This document shows positions 24,515-33,585 of a stretch of DNA of 57,045 nt, one piece after another. The stretch is taken from NCBI GenBank assembly GCA_964486215.1, contig CAZALI010000005.1, forward strand, positions 1 through 57,045. The letters run 5' to 3'. The number at the start of each line of letters is the position of its first letter. The stretch's first letter is position 1. Source of the DNA: RUG343 sp964486215 (GTDB lineage: Bacteria > Bacillota_I > Bacilli_A > RF39 > UBA660). The notes under the pieces are model-generated. The model saw nothing but the letters and a program-made list of their open reading frames with translations, was not told the origin of the DNA and searched no databases. Both the position numbers and the translations under genes were made by a program.

Positions 24515-26938
24515 ATGTATCCACTAGGTAAACAATTTGCTTTTAACAGTGATAAAACTAAGAGTGATACTAAGACAATAATTTCAGGTAGTCATTATCG
24601 TATTTCTGTTATATCTGAAATGATTGTTAGACTTGAGTACTCTCCTACAGATACTTTTAATGATAAACCAACACAATTAATAAGAAAGAGGAATATTGGT
24701 ATTCCTGATTTTTCTGTTAAACAAGATGAAAATATTATAGAGTTATCTACTAGATATTTTACTTTAGTATATGTTAAAGGACAGCCTTTTGTTGGGACTG
24801 GATTAGATCCAATGAAGCATTTAAAGATAACTTTAAATAGTAGAGAAGCTGATAGACAAAAAGATTGGTTCTATGGCCATGCTGAAGCTAGAAACTTAGG
24901 TGGTAATATTGTCAGTACTGATATAAATGTTCCAGCTAATATTCAAAAAGGTTTATACTCTTTAGATGGTTTTGCTTCTATAGATGATTCTCTTAGTAAG
25001 GTTATTATGGAAGATGGTACTTTAGCTGATCCGGTTAAAGGTAATATTGACATATATGTCTTTATGTATGATAAGGACTTTAAACAAGCTTTATTTGATT
25101 ATTTTAAGATGACTGGTACACCTTCACTAATTCCTAGATATGCTTTAGGTAATTGGTGGAGTAGAAATACTAATTATAACGATAAGAGTTTAAGAGAATT
25201 AGTTAGATCTTTTGAGAAAGAGAGAATACCTCTATCAGTAATATTACTTGATAATGATTGGCATATTAGAAATATAGGTAATTATAGAGACTTAAAAGAT
25301 GGCTTTACTTTTAATAATAATTTGATTAGAAATCCTAAACAAACGATAGAAGAATTACATAAGAAAGGAATTAGATTAGGATTAGTAGTTGATCCTGATG
25401 AAGGTTTTTATCCTCATGAAGCTTTTTATAAACAAGCAAGTGAAGCTTTAAAAATATCTAATTCTAGTATTATTAAATTTGATCCGCTTAATCCAAAATT
25501 ATTAGATGTTTATTTTAAGATGTTCTTACATCCACTTGAGAGTATAGGTGTAGATTTCTTCTGGAATGATTCTAAAGCTTCTATGGATTTGACTAAACTT
25601 TGGGCATTACAACATTACATGTACTATGATTCAGGTAGAAATACTGAGAAACGTGGTATGTTACTATCTAGAAGTGGTTGTAGTGCTCCTCATAGATATG
25701 GGGTTTTATATGGTGGCTCTAGTGAGATTAGTTGGGCTGCGCTTAAGAATTTACCATTTAGGTATTTGAATGCAGCAAATATAGGAGTTAGTTGGTGGAG
25801 TCATGATGTAGGTGGTAATCATGGTGGTATAGAAGATGATGATTTATACATTAGGCATCTACAATTAGGAGTTTTTTCTCCAATCCTTCGTTTTCATGGA
25901 GCTCGTGGTATTTATTATAAAAAAGAGCCTTGGCTTTGGGATGCGAAGACTAGTTCTATTTCAGCTAGATATTTAAGACTTAGACATAGATTAATTCCAT
26001 ATATTTATACTGAAGCTTATAATTATACAAGAGCTGGTATTACTCTTATTCAACCATTTTATTATAATTATATGTGGACTTATGATGATTCTTTATATAG
26101 AAATCAATACTATTTTGGTTCACAATTATTAGTATGCCCTATACTAGAAAAACGTGATGAGACAATGAAACGTACTATTCATAGATTCTTTATACCAGAT
26201 GGTATTTGGTATGATTTTATGACTGGTAAAAAATTCTTAGGTAACAAGAAATATGTTTCTTTCTTTAAAGATGAAGATTATCCTGTATTTGCTCATGCTG
26301 GTAGTATTATTCCTCTATCTAATAAGAGTGATTATAATAATACAGAGTTGCCAACTGATTTAGAAATTCAAATATTCCCAGGAGTTAGTAATAACTATAC
26401 ATTATTTGAAGACGATGGAATATCTTCTCTATATAAAGATGGCTATTACTTAAAAACTTCTATTGATTATAACTATTTAAAAAATAACTATACTGTTATT
26501 ATTAGAAGTATTGATGGTAAGAGTGGTATAGTTCCTGCTAAAAGAAATTATAAGATGGTATTTAGAAATACTCGTGAAGCAGATGATGTTACTGTTTTCT
26601 TTAATAGTGATAAGATTGATAAGATGGAAACTTATGTTGATGGTAATGACTTCGTAGTTGAACTTGAAAATATTCCTACTGTTGGTCAATTAACTATTAA
26701 TTGTAAAGGTAAAGATATAGAAATAGATGCAGCTAGAATTATGAATGATGATGTTAGTAGTATTTTACTAGATTTAAAGATAGATACATATTTAAAAGAG
26801 GAAGTCGCAGATATTATGTTTGCGAATGAACCTATTAGTAAGAAGAGAGTATCTATACGTAAGATGAAATCAAAAGGATTATCTAGAGAGTATATTAACT
26901 TATTCTTAAAATTACTTGAATACTTATCTGATGTATAG
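24515..26938 (+). CDS. glycoside hydrolase family 31 (alpha-glucosidase-like)
   Basis: An 807-residue cytoplasmic glycosidase with an N-terminal beta-sandwich (about 1-200), a (beta/alpha)8 barrel and C-terminal beta domains. The likely nucleophile is Asp352 in FFWNDSKA and the acid/base is Asp431 in SHDVGG; FSPILRFHG supports GH31. The usual WxDMNE is altered after the Asp (SKA), so substrate specificity may differ from maltose-type enzymes. A C-terminal helical piece of about 60 residues is extra. There is no signal peptide. RBS GGGAGGG. The next gene begins 8 bases later. Confidence 0.9.
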   Translation: MYPLGKQFAFNSDKTKSDTKTIISGSHYRISVISEMIVRLEYSPTDTFNDKPTQLIRKRNIGIPDFSVKQDENIIELSTRYFTLVYVKGQPFVGTGLDPMKHLKITLNSREADRQKDWFYGHAEARNLGGNIVSTDINVPANIQKGLYSLDGFASIDDSLSKVIMEDGTLADPVKGNIDIYVFMYDKDFKQALFDYFKMTGTPSLIPRYALGNWWSRNTNYNDKSLRELVRSFEKERIPLSVILLDNDWHIRNIGNYRDLKDGFTFNNNLIRNPKQTIEELHKKGIRLGLVVDPDEGFYPHEAFYKQASEALKISNSSIIKFDPLNPKLLDVYFKMFLHPLESIGVDFFWNDSKASMDLTKLWALQHYMYYDSGRNTEKRGMLLSRSGCSAPHRYGVLYGGSSEISWAALKNLPFRYLNAANIGVSWWSHDVGGNHGGIEDDDLYIRHLQLGVFSPILRFHGARGIYYKKEPWLWDAKTSSISARYLRLRHRLIPYIYTEAYNYTRAGITLIQPFYYNYMWTYDDSLYRNQYYFGSQLLVCPILEKRDETMKRTIHRFFIPDGIWYDFMTGKKFLGNKKYVSFFKDEDYPVFAHAGSIIPLSNKSDYNNTELPTDLEIQIFPGVSNNYTLFEDDGISSLYKDGYYLKTSIDYNYLKNNYTVIIRSIDGKSGIVPAKRNYKMVFRNTREADDVTVFFNSDKIDKMETYVDGNDFVVELENIPTVGQLTINCKGKDIEIDAARIMNDDVSSILLDLKIDTYLKEEVADIMFANEPISKKRVSIRKMKSKGLSREYINLFLKLLEYLSDV

Positions 26939-26946
26939 GAGGTTGT

Positions 26947-27654
26947 ATGGTTAACTGTAAGAAAATAAAAGATGATGCTATATTAAGATATATGAGTGAA
27001 GTAGACTTTGATGGTGATCCTAATGAGGTTATTTTACTTCATCTATCTAATGGTGATTTAAACGATATATATACTGATAGTATTATTAATAAATTAGAAG
27101 ATAAAGATAGAGAAGAATTACTTAATACAGTAAACAAATATACATATTTATGTTTTAAAGATGGGGATTATTTAAAGTATACTAAGTCTGTTGATACTCC
27201 TATAAATGATAAAGATGTTAAATTTGGTTTAATATTAGATAATTATGAATTCTTAGTAAAACTTGCTTATAAGAATTTAGATATTGTGAAAGAATTAAAT
27301 AAGTTTAAAAATAATAGTGAATTTAATAAGACTAGTGTTATTAATACAATTAGATTTAAATTTAATGATGATAATAAGTTAATTGATAGTATGACTAATT
27401 TTATTAATACTGATAAGTTATATAATATATTTAAAGACGATGATAGAGCTTATATATATTTAAATCCAAATGCTTTGTATGATAAAGGTAAAATGAGAAC
27501 TTCTTTAGATTTAGCTGTTAGAATATATAACTATTCTAATAAAAAGAGATTATCTAGTAACGATGTATTAAATAAGAAAGAATTATTTGATGAAGTTTGT
27601 GATTTTATAAATTCTCGTCGTTGTAATATTAAACAAATAATAGAAAAAATATAA
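26947..27654 (+). CDS. hypothetical protein downstream of the GH31 gene
   Basis: A 235-residue soluble protein I do not recognise, mostly helical and rich in Asp, Asn and Lys. It has no signal, membrane segment or known motif. It starts 8 bases after the GH31 gene behind AGGAGG, so it is co-transcribed. No clear terminator separates it from the Leu T-box promoter that begins 8 bases later. Confidence 0.7.
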   Translation: MVNCKKIKDDAILRYMSEVDFDGDPNEVILLHLSNGDLNDIYTDSIINKLEDKDREELLNTVNKYTYLCFKDGDYLKYTKSVDTPINDKDVKFGLILDNYEFLVKLAYKNLDIVKELNKFKNNSEFNKTSVINTIRFKFNDDNKLIDSMTNFINTDKLYNIFKDDDRAYIYLNPNALYDKGKMRTSLDLAVRIYNYSNKKRLSSNDVLNKKELFDEVCDFINSRRCNIKQIIEKI

Positions 27655-27661
27655 TAAAACG

Positions 27662-27690
27662 TTGAAATTTAAAGATATTAATACTATAAT
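27662..27690 (+). promoter_or_regulatory. promoter of the leucine T-box unit
   Basis: TTGAAA (27662-27667), 17 bases, TATAAT (27685-27690). Confidence 0.8.
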
Positions 27691-27696
27691 AAGTGA

Positions 27697-27887
27697 TATC
27701 TTAAATATATTATTAGTAGTAGTAATATGGATTTTTATTGAAGAGATCTTATGGTTGGTGGAAATAAGAATAAAAGAAATATGAACTTGACTAATGGATG
27801 GATATATTCGTTACTCGCGTTAAGAGATATGAGAAGTAATTAAGGTGGTACCACGATGATTTTCGTCCTTAGGTAGCACTTTTTTTA
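27697..27887 (+). promoter_or_regulatory. T-box leader, leucine-specific
   Basis: A tRNA-sensing leader. The T-box AAGGTGGTACCACG is at 27842-27855, and the stem I distal-loop sequence GGTTGGTGGAAA is at about 27753-27764. TTG at 27787-27789 in GAACTTGA is the likely specifier (Leu), by alignment with GAAATACA in the tyrS leader; an overlapping CTT would also be Leu. A terminator stem (GTGGTACC with GGTAGCAC plus inner ACGA/TCGT) and a seven-T run follow. Uncharged tRNA-Leu should favour antitermination of the next two genes. Confidence 0.92.
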
Positions 27888-27897
27888 TGGAGGAAAT

Positions 27898-28242
27898 ATG
27901 ATAGAAGAGATAGTGTTATTTGTACTGACATTTTTATTTTTACTTATAATATATGAATTAGTTATAGTTAGAAGAGCTAAAAAAGATAAGAATAAAATGC
28001 CTGCAGAAATACTTTATTTAAGTAAAAAGTATAATTTAGATGTAGAAAAGATTAACTATAATCAATTATTACAAGTAGTTGCGATTGTATCATCTCTTGA
28101 TATGGCAATAGTTGTATCTATAATGTCGATTGTTAAAAATACTATAATAGCTATTCTTGGAGGTTTTGTATTACTAATGATATTAATAGTAATTAGTTAT
28201 AGCTTTGTAGGTAAGATGTATAAGAAAGAAGGTAAAAAATGA
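27898..28242 (+). CDS. small membrane protein co-regulated with leuS
   Basis: A 114-residue protein with an N-terminal membrane helix (about 3-23), a basic loop of about 45 residues with KKYNLDVEKINYNQLLQ, then two more helices (about 60-105) and a Lys-rich tail. I know of no function. It lies between the Leu T-box and leuS, with its own GGAGG site, and its stop overlaps the leuS ATG (ATGA). It is therefore made with leucyl-tRNA synthetase and should rise on leucine-tRNA shortage. Confidence 0.82.
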   Translation: MIEEIVLFVLTFLFLLIIYELVIVRRAKKDKNKMPAEILYLSKKYNLDVEKINYNQLLQVVAIVSSLDMAIVVSIMSIVKNTIIAILGGFVLLMILIVISYSFVGKMYKKEGKK

Positions 28243-30653
28243 TTAATCATAATGAAATAGAAAAGAAATGGCAAAAATATTGGGCAGAACATGAAACTTT
28301 TAAAACAGATATTCATGATTTTTCTAAACCTAAATTTTATGTACTTGATATGTTTCCTTATCCTAGTGGGGTAGGACTTCATGCAGGTCATGTAGAAGGT
28401 TATACTGCTACTGATATAGTATCTAGGATGAAGAGAATGCAAGGATATAACGTACTTCATCCAATGGGATATGATTCTTTTGGATTACCTGCAGAACAAT
28501 ATGCTGTACAGACTGGTAATCATCCTAATGGATTTACAGAGAAGAATATTGCTTATTTTACCAAACAATTAAAAGCATTGGGATTTGATTATGATTGGGA
28601 TAGAATGATTTCTACTAGTGATCCTAAATATTATAAGTGGACACAGTGGATATTTAGGAACTTATATTTAGATGGATTTGCTAAATACATAGATATGCCT
28701 GTTAATTGGTGTGAAGAGTTAGGTACTGTTTTATCTAATGATGAAGTAATTGATGGTAAGAGTGAACGTGGTGGTTATCCTGTAATTAGAAAGAATATGA
28801 AACAACTTTGTATTGATCAACCTAAGTTTGCTGAAGATTTACTTGCTGGACTTAATGAAATAGATTGGCCTGAGTCTACTAAAGAAATGCAAAGAAACTG
28901 GATTGGTAAATCTACTGGAGTAGAGATGGATGTTGAAATAGTTGGTGGGGGTAAATTCTCTATTTATACTACTTGTATTGAAACAGTATATGGAATTACT
29001 TTCTTTGTACTTGCTCCAGAAGGTAATTTAGTGCAAGAATTAATGCCTAGAATTAAGAATAAAAAAGAAGTAAAAGCTTATATAGAAGAAGTTAATAAGA
29101 AGAGTGAATTTGATAGAACTGAGCTTAATAAAGGTAAGAGTGGTTGTAGACTAGAAGGAGTTAAAGCTATTAATCCAGTTAATGGTAAAGAAGTAGATAT
29201 CTTTATTGGAGACTTTGTACTTGCTAATTATGGTACTGGTGCTGTTATGGCTGTACCTAGTCATGATCAGAGAGACTTTGAATATGCTACAGTACACAAG
29301 ATACCTATGATAGAAGTTATTAGTGGTGGAGATACTAAGAAACAAGCTTTTGAAAAGTACGATTACTTAGGAAAGAATTGTAAGTTAGTAAATTCTGAAG
29401 AGTTTACTGGTATGATTGTGGAAGAAGCTAAAGAAGCTATTACTAAGAAATTAATTGATATGGGAGTTGCTCGTAGAAAAGTTAATTATAAATTCCGTGA
29501 ATGGATATTTGCTCGTCAAAGATATTGGGGAGAACCAGTACCTATAGTTCATACTGATGATGGAAAGGATTATGTACTAGAAGATGATGAGTTACCACTT
29601 GTTCTTCCTGAACTAGAAGATTATAGAGGGCATAATGGAAAAGCACCTCTTGAGAATGCTACTGAGTGGAAGAAATATGATAAGAATGGAGTTAAAGGTA
29701 TTAGAGAAACTTCTACTATGCCTGGATCTGCTGCTTCTAGTTGGTATTTCTTAAGATATATTGATCCACATAACGATAAAGAATTAGCTGATAAAGAGTT
29801 ATTAAAACACTGGATGCCAGTAGATTTATATATTGGCGGTCCAGAGCATGCTGTTGGTCATTTAATCTATTCTAGAATATGGAATAAGTATCTATATGAT
29901 AAAGGTATATCACCTGTTAAAGAACCATTTAAAAAACTTGTTCATCAAGGTATGATACTTGGTTCTAATGGTATTAAAATGGGCAAGAGATATCCAGAAT
30001 TTGTCGTTAATCCTATCGATATAGCAGAAAATTATGGTGCTGATACATTGAGACTTTATGAGATGTTTATGGGTCCATTAGAGGCTAGTAAACCTTGGAG
30101 TCAATCTGGTGTTGAAGGAGCTAAAAAGTTTATTGAACGTGTATGGAGAACATTAATTGAAGATAATAAAGTACAAGATAAAGACAATCCTAATTTAGAT
30201 AAAGCATATAATAAAATGGTAAAGAAAGTTACTAATGATTATGAATCTCTTGATTTTAATACTGCTATTAGTGAACTTATGATCTTTATGAACGCTTGTC
30301 AAAAAGAAGAAGTAATTCCTAAAAAGTATGCTGAAGGATTTGTTAAATTATTAAATCCTGTTACTCCACATATTACTGAAGAAATGTGGGAAAAGTTAGG
30401 ACATGATAAGACTATTGCTTTTGAGAAATGGCCTGAATATGACGATAATCTTACTGTTGATGATAGTATTGAAATTGGCGTTCAAGTTAATGGTAAACTT
30501 AGAGGTACTATTAATATCAATGTAGATGAAGATGAAGAAAGTGTTAAAGCAAAGGCACTTGATGTAGAGAATGTTAAAAAGTTCTGTGATGGTCATGAAA
30601 TAAAGAAAGTTATTGTCATTAAAAATAAGATTGTTAGTATAGTTATTAAATAG
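28239..30653 (+). CDS. leuS: leucyl-tRNA synthetase
   Basis: Charges tRNA-Leu. It has 804 residues, as in other Bacilli. The HIGH-type motif is HAGH (48-51), the CP1 editing domain spans about 220-410, and anticodon-binding and C-terminal domains follow. The second signature reads KMGKR near residue 580 in place of KMSKS, keeping the first Lys and the central Lys. Its expression is under the upstream T-box and coupled to the small membrane protein. Function is secure. Confidence 0.97.
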   Translation: MINHNEIEKKWQKYWAEHETFKTDIHDFSKPKFYVLDMFPYPSGVGLHAGHVEGYTATDIVSRMKRMQGYNVLHPMGYDSFGLPAEQYAVQTGNHPNGFTEKNIAYFTKQLKALGFDYDWDRMISTSDPKYYKWTQWIFRNLYLDGFAKYIDMPVNWCEELGTVLSNDEVIDGKSERGGYPVIRKNMKQLCIDQPKFAEDLLAGLNEIDWPESTKEMQRNWIGKSTGVEMDVEIVGGGKFSIYTTCIETVYGITFFVLAPEGNLVQELMPRIKNKKEVKAYIEEVNKKSEFDRTELNKGKSGCRLEGVKAINPVNGKEVDIFIGDFVLANYGTGAVMAVPSHDQRDFEYATVHKIPMIEVISGGDTKKQAFEKYDYLGKNCKLVNSEEFTGMIVEEAKEAITKKLIDMGVARRKVNYKFREWIFARQRYWGEPVPIVHTDDGKDYVLEDDELPLVLPELEDYRGHNGKAPLENATEWKKYDKNGVKGIRETSTMPGSAASSWYFLRYIDPHNDKELADKELLKHWMPVDLYIGGPEHAVGHLIYSRIWNKYLYDKGISPVKEPFKKLVHQGMILGSNGIKMGKRYPEFVVNPIDIAENYGADTLRLYEMFMGPLEASKPWSQSGVEGAKKFIERVWRTLIEDNKVQDKDNPNLDKAYNKMVKKVTNDYESLDFNTAISELMIFMNACQKEEVIPKKYAEGFVKLLNPVTPHITEEMWEKLGHDKTIAFEKWPEYDDNLTVDDSIEIGVQVNGKLRGTININVDEDEESVKAKALDVENVKKFCDGHEIKKVIVIKNKIVSIVIK

Positions 30654-30675
30654 ACTCTTAGGAGTCTATTTTTTT
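30649..30675 (+). terminator. leuS terminator
   Basis: TAGACTC (30651-30657) with GAGTCTA (30662-30668), then seven T. The leuS TAG begins the stem. Confidence 0.9.
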
Positions 30676-30702
30676 GACATATAGCCTTAAATATGGTATA
30701 AT
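30674..30702 (+). promoter_or_regulatory. consensus sigma-A promoter of the Fic gene
   Basis: TTGACA (30674-30679), 17 bases, TATAAT (30697-30702) with TGG before it. This is a full consensus; the -35 starts in the T-run of the leuS terminator. Confidence 0.92.
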
Positions 30703-30726
30703 TAGCGCCATAAATGGGGGATGTTT

Positions 30727-31863
30727 ATGTTTGAGAAAGTGATAAACGTTTATGTTATTGGTGGCAGTGTTTTTGAAGAGAATATGTATAATCTTTTAAT
30801 GCTAAGATTTAAGGAGAGTTTCTCTTATGATAGTTTATCTATTGAGAGAGCTTTTAATGATTTGCATGCCTTAGAAAAAGAATATAATATGATTAAAAAT
30901 AGAGCTAGTGTTGATTACTATGATTTTTCTTTTTTGAGTGAAAAATTACGAATAGATAGAGATCTAAGAAGATTTATAGTTAGTTTTGGACATGATGTTG
31001 GTATATTGCCTGGAGATTGTAATTCTTTAACTCCTCAAAGTATAGTTGATAAAGAATTTAATGAAAACTTTAAATATATGAAGAAAGATATGCATAATGC
31101 TATAGAAGTTAGAAATGGTGAATATTCACCTCGTGATACTTATAGAAGTGTTGGTGAATTCTTTAAATGGAGTTTTGAAATTAACTCTGCTAGAGAAAAA
31201 GCCTTTAATATGCAGAAAGATAATTTAGATGCCTTTGACTATGCTATGAATCTTAATACTATTGGCATAAATGAAATTATTAAGATAAATGATATTGTTA
31301 ATAATTCTAATCCTGATAAAGTTAGTGGTTTTAAAAAGACTAATAATTATATCAGAGGAGCAAGATTTGATGTTTCAGATAAGACATCTGTTCCTACACA
31401 GATGGCAGAGTTAATAGCTGATTATAATAATAATTTTGGTATGGAGATACTTGATCCTGGAGATAGTAATATTTCTAGTGAAGAAAGAGATGCTAGACTA
31501 TTAAATATCTTTAAAAGAGAAGCATTATTTCATATTAGATTTGAAAGAATTCATCCATTTGAAGATGGAAATGGAAGAACAGGTAGAATTATTATGAATA
31601 AACATTTAATGGATCTTGGTATGGCTCCAGTACTTATTACTAATATTATGAGTGATGAATACAAAGAATATATTGCTACTTGTAATTCTGATAAATTAGC
31701 TAAGATGATGTTAGCTAGTTCTTCTCAAACTTTATCTACTTGGATTTCATTTAGAGATATTTATTCTCTAAGTAAGAAGAGTTTAAAAGATAATTCTACT
31801 TTAGCAGAATTAATACTAAATAATAAGAAATCTAAGATAAAATCACTTTATAAATTAAAATAG
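30727..31863 (+). CDS. Fic-domain protein (putative AMP-transferase)
   Basis: A 378-residue Fic protein. The active loop HPFEDGNGRTGR (276-287) has the catalytic His, the phosphate-binding GNG and the final Arg, so nucleotidyl transfer to a protein hydroxyl is expected. Near the N-terminus, SLSIE (36-40) in a helix could be a degenerate inhibitory SxxxE motif, usually followed by Gly or Asn but here by Arg. The long N-terminal part (about 1-150) is unassigned. GGGGG at 30716-30720 fits ATG 30727. It is a single-gene unit with a very strong promoter, and no antitoxin is adjacent. Confidence 0.9.
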   Translation: MFEKVINVYVIGGSVFEENMYNLLMLRFKESFSYDSLSIERAFNDLHALEKEYNMIKNRASVDYYDFSFLSEKLRIDRDLRRFIVSFGHDVGILPGDCNSLTPQSIVDKEFNENFKYMKKDMHNAIEVRNGEYSPRDTYRSVGEFFKWSFEINSAREKAFNMQKDNLDAFDYAMNLNTIGINEIIKINDIVNNSNPDKVSGFKKTNNYIRGARFDVSDKTSVPTQMAELIADYNNNFGMEILDPGDSNISSEERDARLLNIFKREALFHIRFERIHPFEDGNGRTGRIIMNKHLMDLGMAPVLITNIMSDEYKEYIATCNSDKLAKMMLASSSQTLSTWISFRDIYSLSKKSLKDNSTLAELILNNKKSKIKSLYKLK

Positions 31864-31880
31864 CTTATAGCTATTTTTTT
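31857..31880 (+). terminator. Rho-independent terminator
   Basis: AAATAGCT/AGCTATTT palindrome around TAT with T-run; the Fic stop TAG is inside the stem. Confidence 0.85.
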
Positions 31881-31889
31881 TGTTATAAT
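31881..31889 (+). promoter_or_regulatory. extended -10 promoter
   Basis: TGTTATAAT directly after the terminator, 16 bases before the flippase start codon. Confidence 0.55.
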
Positions 31890-31905
31890 TAATTAGGTGA
31901 ATACA

Positions 31906-33543
31906 ATGAAAAAAAATAGAATATTGAGGAAACATTCATTCATAACAGGTGCTTTTATTAGTACTTTAGGTATTATTATTAGTAAAGTACTTGGTGTAGT
32001 ATATGTAGTCCCATTTCATGCTTTAGTTGGCGATGTAGGTGGAGCTCTTTATGGTTACGCTTATTCTATTTATGCTTTCTTTATTGGAATTAGTACTGCT
32101 GGTATACCACTTTCTGTTAGTAAAGTTACATCTTATTATGCTGCTAAAGGAGATTATAGTGCTAAACAAAGAACTTTTATTCTAGCTAGGAAGATGGCTT
32201 TAATACTTGGTTTTGTATCATTCTTAATATTAATTATATTTGCTCCAATGATAGCTAAGCTTATTATTGGTAATTTAAGTGGTGGTAATTCTCTTTCTGC
32301 TATTACTGGTGTTATTAGAATAATTGCTTTAGCTGTATTAGTAGTACCAGTACTTAGTATTTATAGAGGTTATATGCAAGGTCATATGATTATGACTCCT
32401 CCTAGTATTTCACAAGTAATAGAACAAATAGTTAGAGTAACTATTATAGTTATTGGTAGCTTTTTAGTTATAAAAGTATTTAAGGAATCTGTATCTTTAA
32501 GTGTTAATGTTGCTTTACTTGGAGCTCTTATAGGAGCTATTTGTTCATACTTATATTTAAAAATAGTATATTTAAAAAATAAGAATAAATTTAAAGATAA
32601 AAATAATACTTATAGTAGTAGTAAAGTTACGAATAAAGAAATTATTAATATGATTATAATATATGCAATACCATTTATTATGATTGATATTATTAAATCT
32701 TTATATGATTTAGTAGATATGAGTACAATAGTTAAGAGTTTAGCTATGTATGCTGAATATACTACGGCTGAGGCTGAAAGTGTTATGAGTATTATATCTA
32801 CTTGGGGTAAGAAATTTAATATGATAGTTATTAGTGTTACTACTGGTATTATTATGAGTCTTATTCCTAGTTTAAGTAGTTCTATTGCGAAAGGTGATAA
32901 GAAAGATATTAATGATAAAATTAATGATTCATTCAGTTTACTACTATTACTTGCTTTACCTATGAGTGCTGGTATTAGTATTTTATCTTATCCTATTTGG
33001 AATTTATTTTATGGTAGTGGAAATGGGGCAGTAGTACTTAGTTATTTTGTATTTACTTCTATATTTATTTCACTATTTACTTTGAGTGTTACTATTATAC
33101 AGTTGTTTAAAGAATATAAAGTACTATTAATTAGTATGTTAGTTGGATTATTGTTTAAGATACTATTAAATGTTAATTTAATTAATACATTCTTTAAAGC
33201 TGGTCTTCCTCCAGTATATGGAGCTATTACTGCTAGTATTATTGGATATTTAGTTACTTTTATAATATGTATTGTTTTCTTATATAAGAAATATAATATT
33301 AGATTTGATTCTGTAGTTAATAATTTTATAGATATATTTATAGATACACTTCTTATGAGCACAATACTTTTATTAATTACTAGATTTATTCCAGTTACTG
33401 GTACTAGTAGAATGAGTAGTTTCTTAATTATACTTATATATACAATTATGGGAATTATTATATATGGTATATATGCTTTTAGAAGAGGCTTAATTAAAAA
33501 TATAGTTGGAGATAGGATAAATAAATTATTTAAAAAGAATTGA
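31906..33543 (+). CDS. MurJ/SpoVB-type polysaccharide flippase
   Basis: A 545-residue integral membrane protein with about 14 hydrophobic segments, of the MOP-superfamily polysaccharide transporters (YtgP/MurJ/SpoVB group). The N-terminal motif GAFISTLGIIISK and an Arg/Lys-containing first helix fit lipid II flippases. It probably moves lipid-linked wall precursors outward. With FemAB enzymes close by, a peptidoglycan role is likely, but other oligosaccharides cannot be excluded. AGGTGAAT serves ATG 31906; the GTG at 31897 is part of that site. Confidence 0.87.
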   Translation: MKKNRILRKHSFITGAFISTLGIIISKVLGVVYVVPFHALVGDVGGALYGYAYSIYAFFIGISTAGIPLSVSKVTSYYAAKGDYSAKQRTFILARKMALILGFVSFLILIIFAPMIAKLIIGNLSGGNSLSAITGVIRIIALAVLVVPVLSIYRGYMQGHMIMTPPSISQVIEQIVRVTIIVIGSFLVIKVFKESVSLSVNVALLGALIGAICSYLYLKIVYLKNKNKFKDKNNTYSSSKVTNKEIINMIIIYAIPFIMIDIIKSLYDLVDMSTIVKSLAMYAEYTTAEAESVMSIISTWGKKFNMIVISVTTGIIMSLIPSLSSSIAKGDKKDINDKINDSFSLLLLLALPMSAGISILSYPIWNLFYGSGNGAVVLSYFVFTSIFISLFTLSVTIIQLFKEYKVLLISMLVGLLFKILLNVNLINTFFKAGLPPVYGAITASIIGYLVTFIICIVFLYKKYNIRFDSVVNNFIDIFIDTLLMSTILLLITRFIPVTGTSRMSSFLIILIYTIMGIIIYGIYAFRRGLIKNIVGDRINKLFKKN

Positions 33544-33568
33544 ATATAGATTTGGATAGTTTTATAAT
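33540..33568 (+). promoter_or_regulatory. aquaporin promoter
   Basis: TTGAAT (33540-33545), 17 bases, TATAAT (33563-33568), overlapping the flippase stop codon. Confidence 0.75.
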
Positions 33569-33585
33569 TTAGTTAAGGAGGATAT

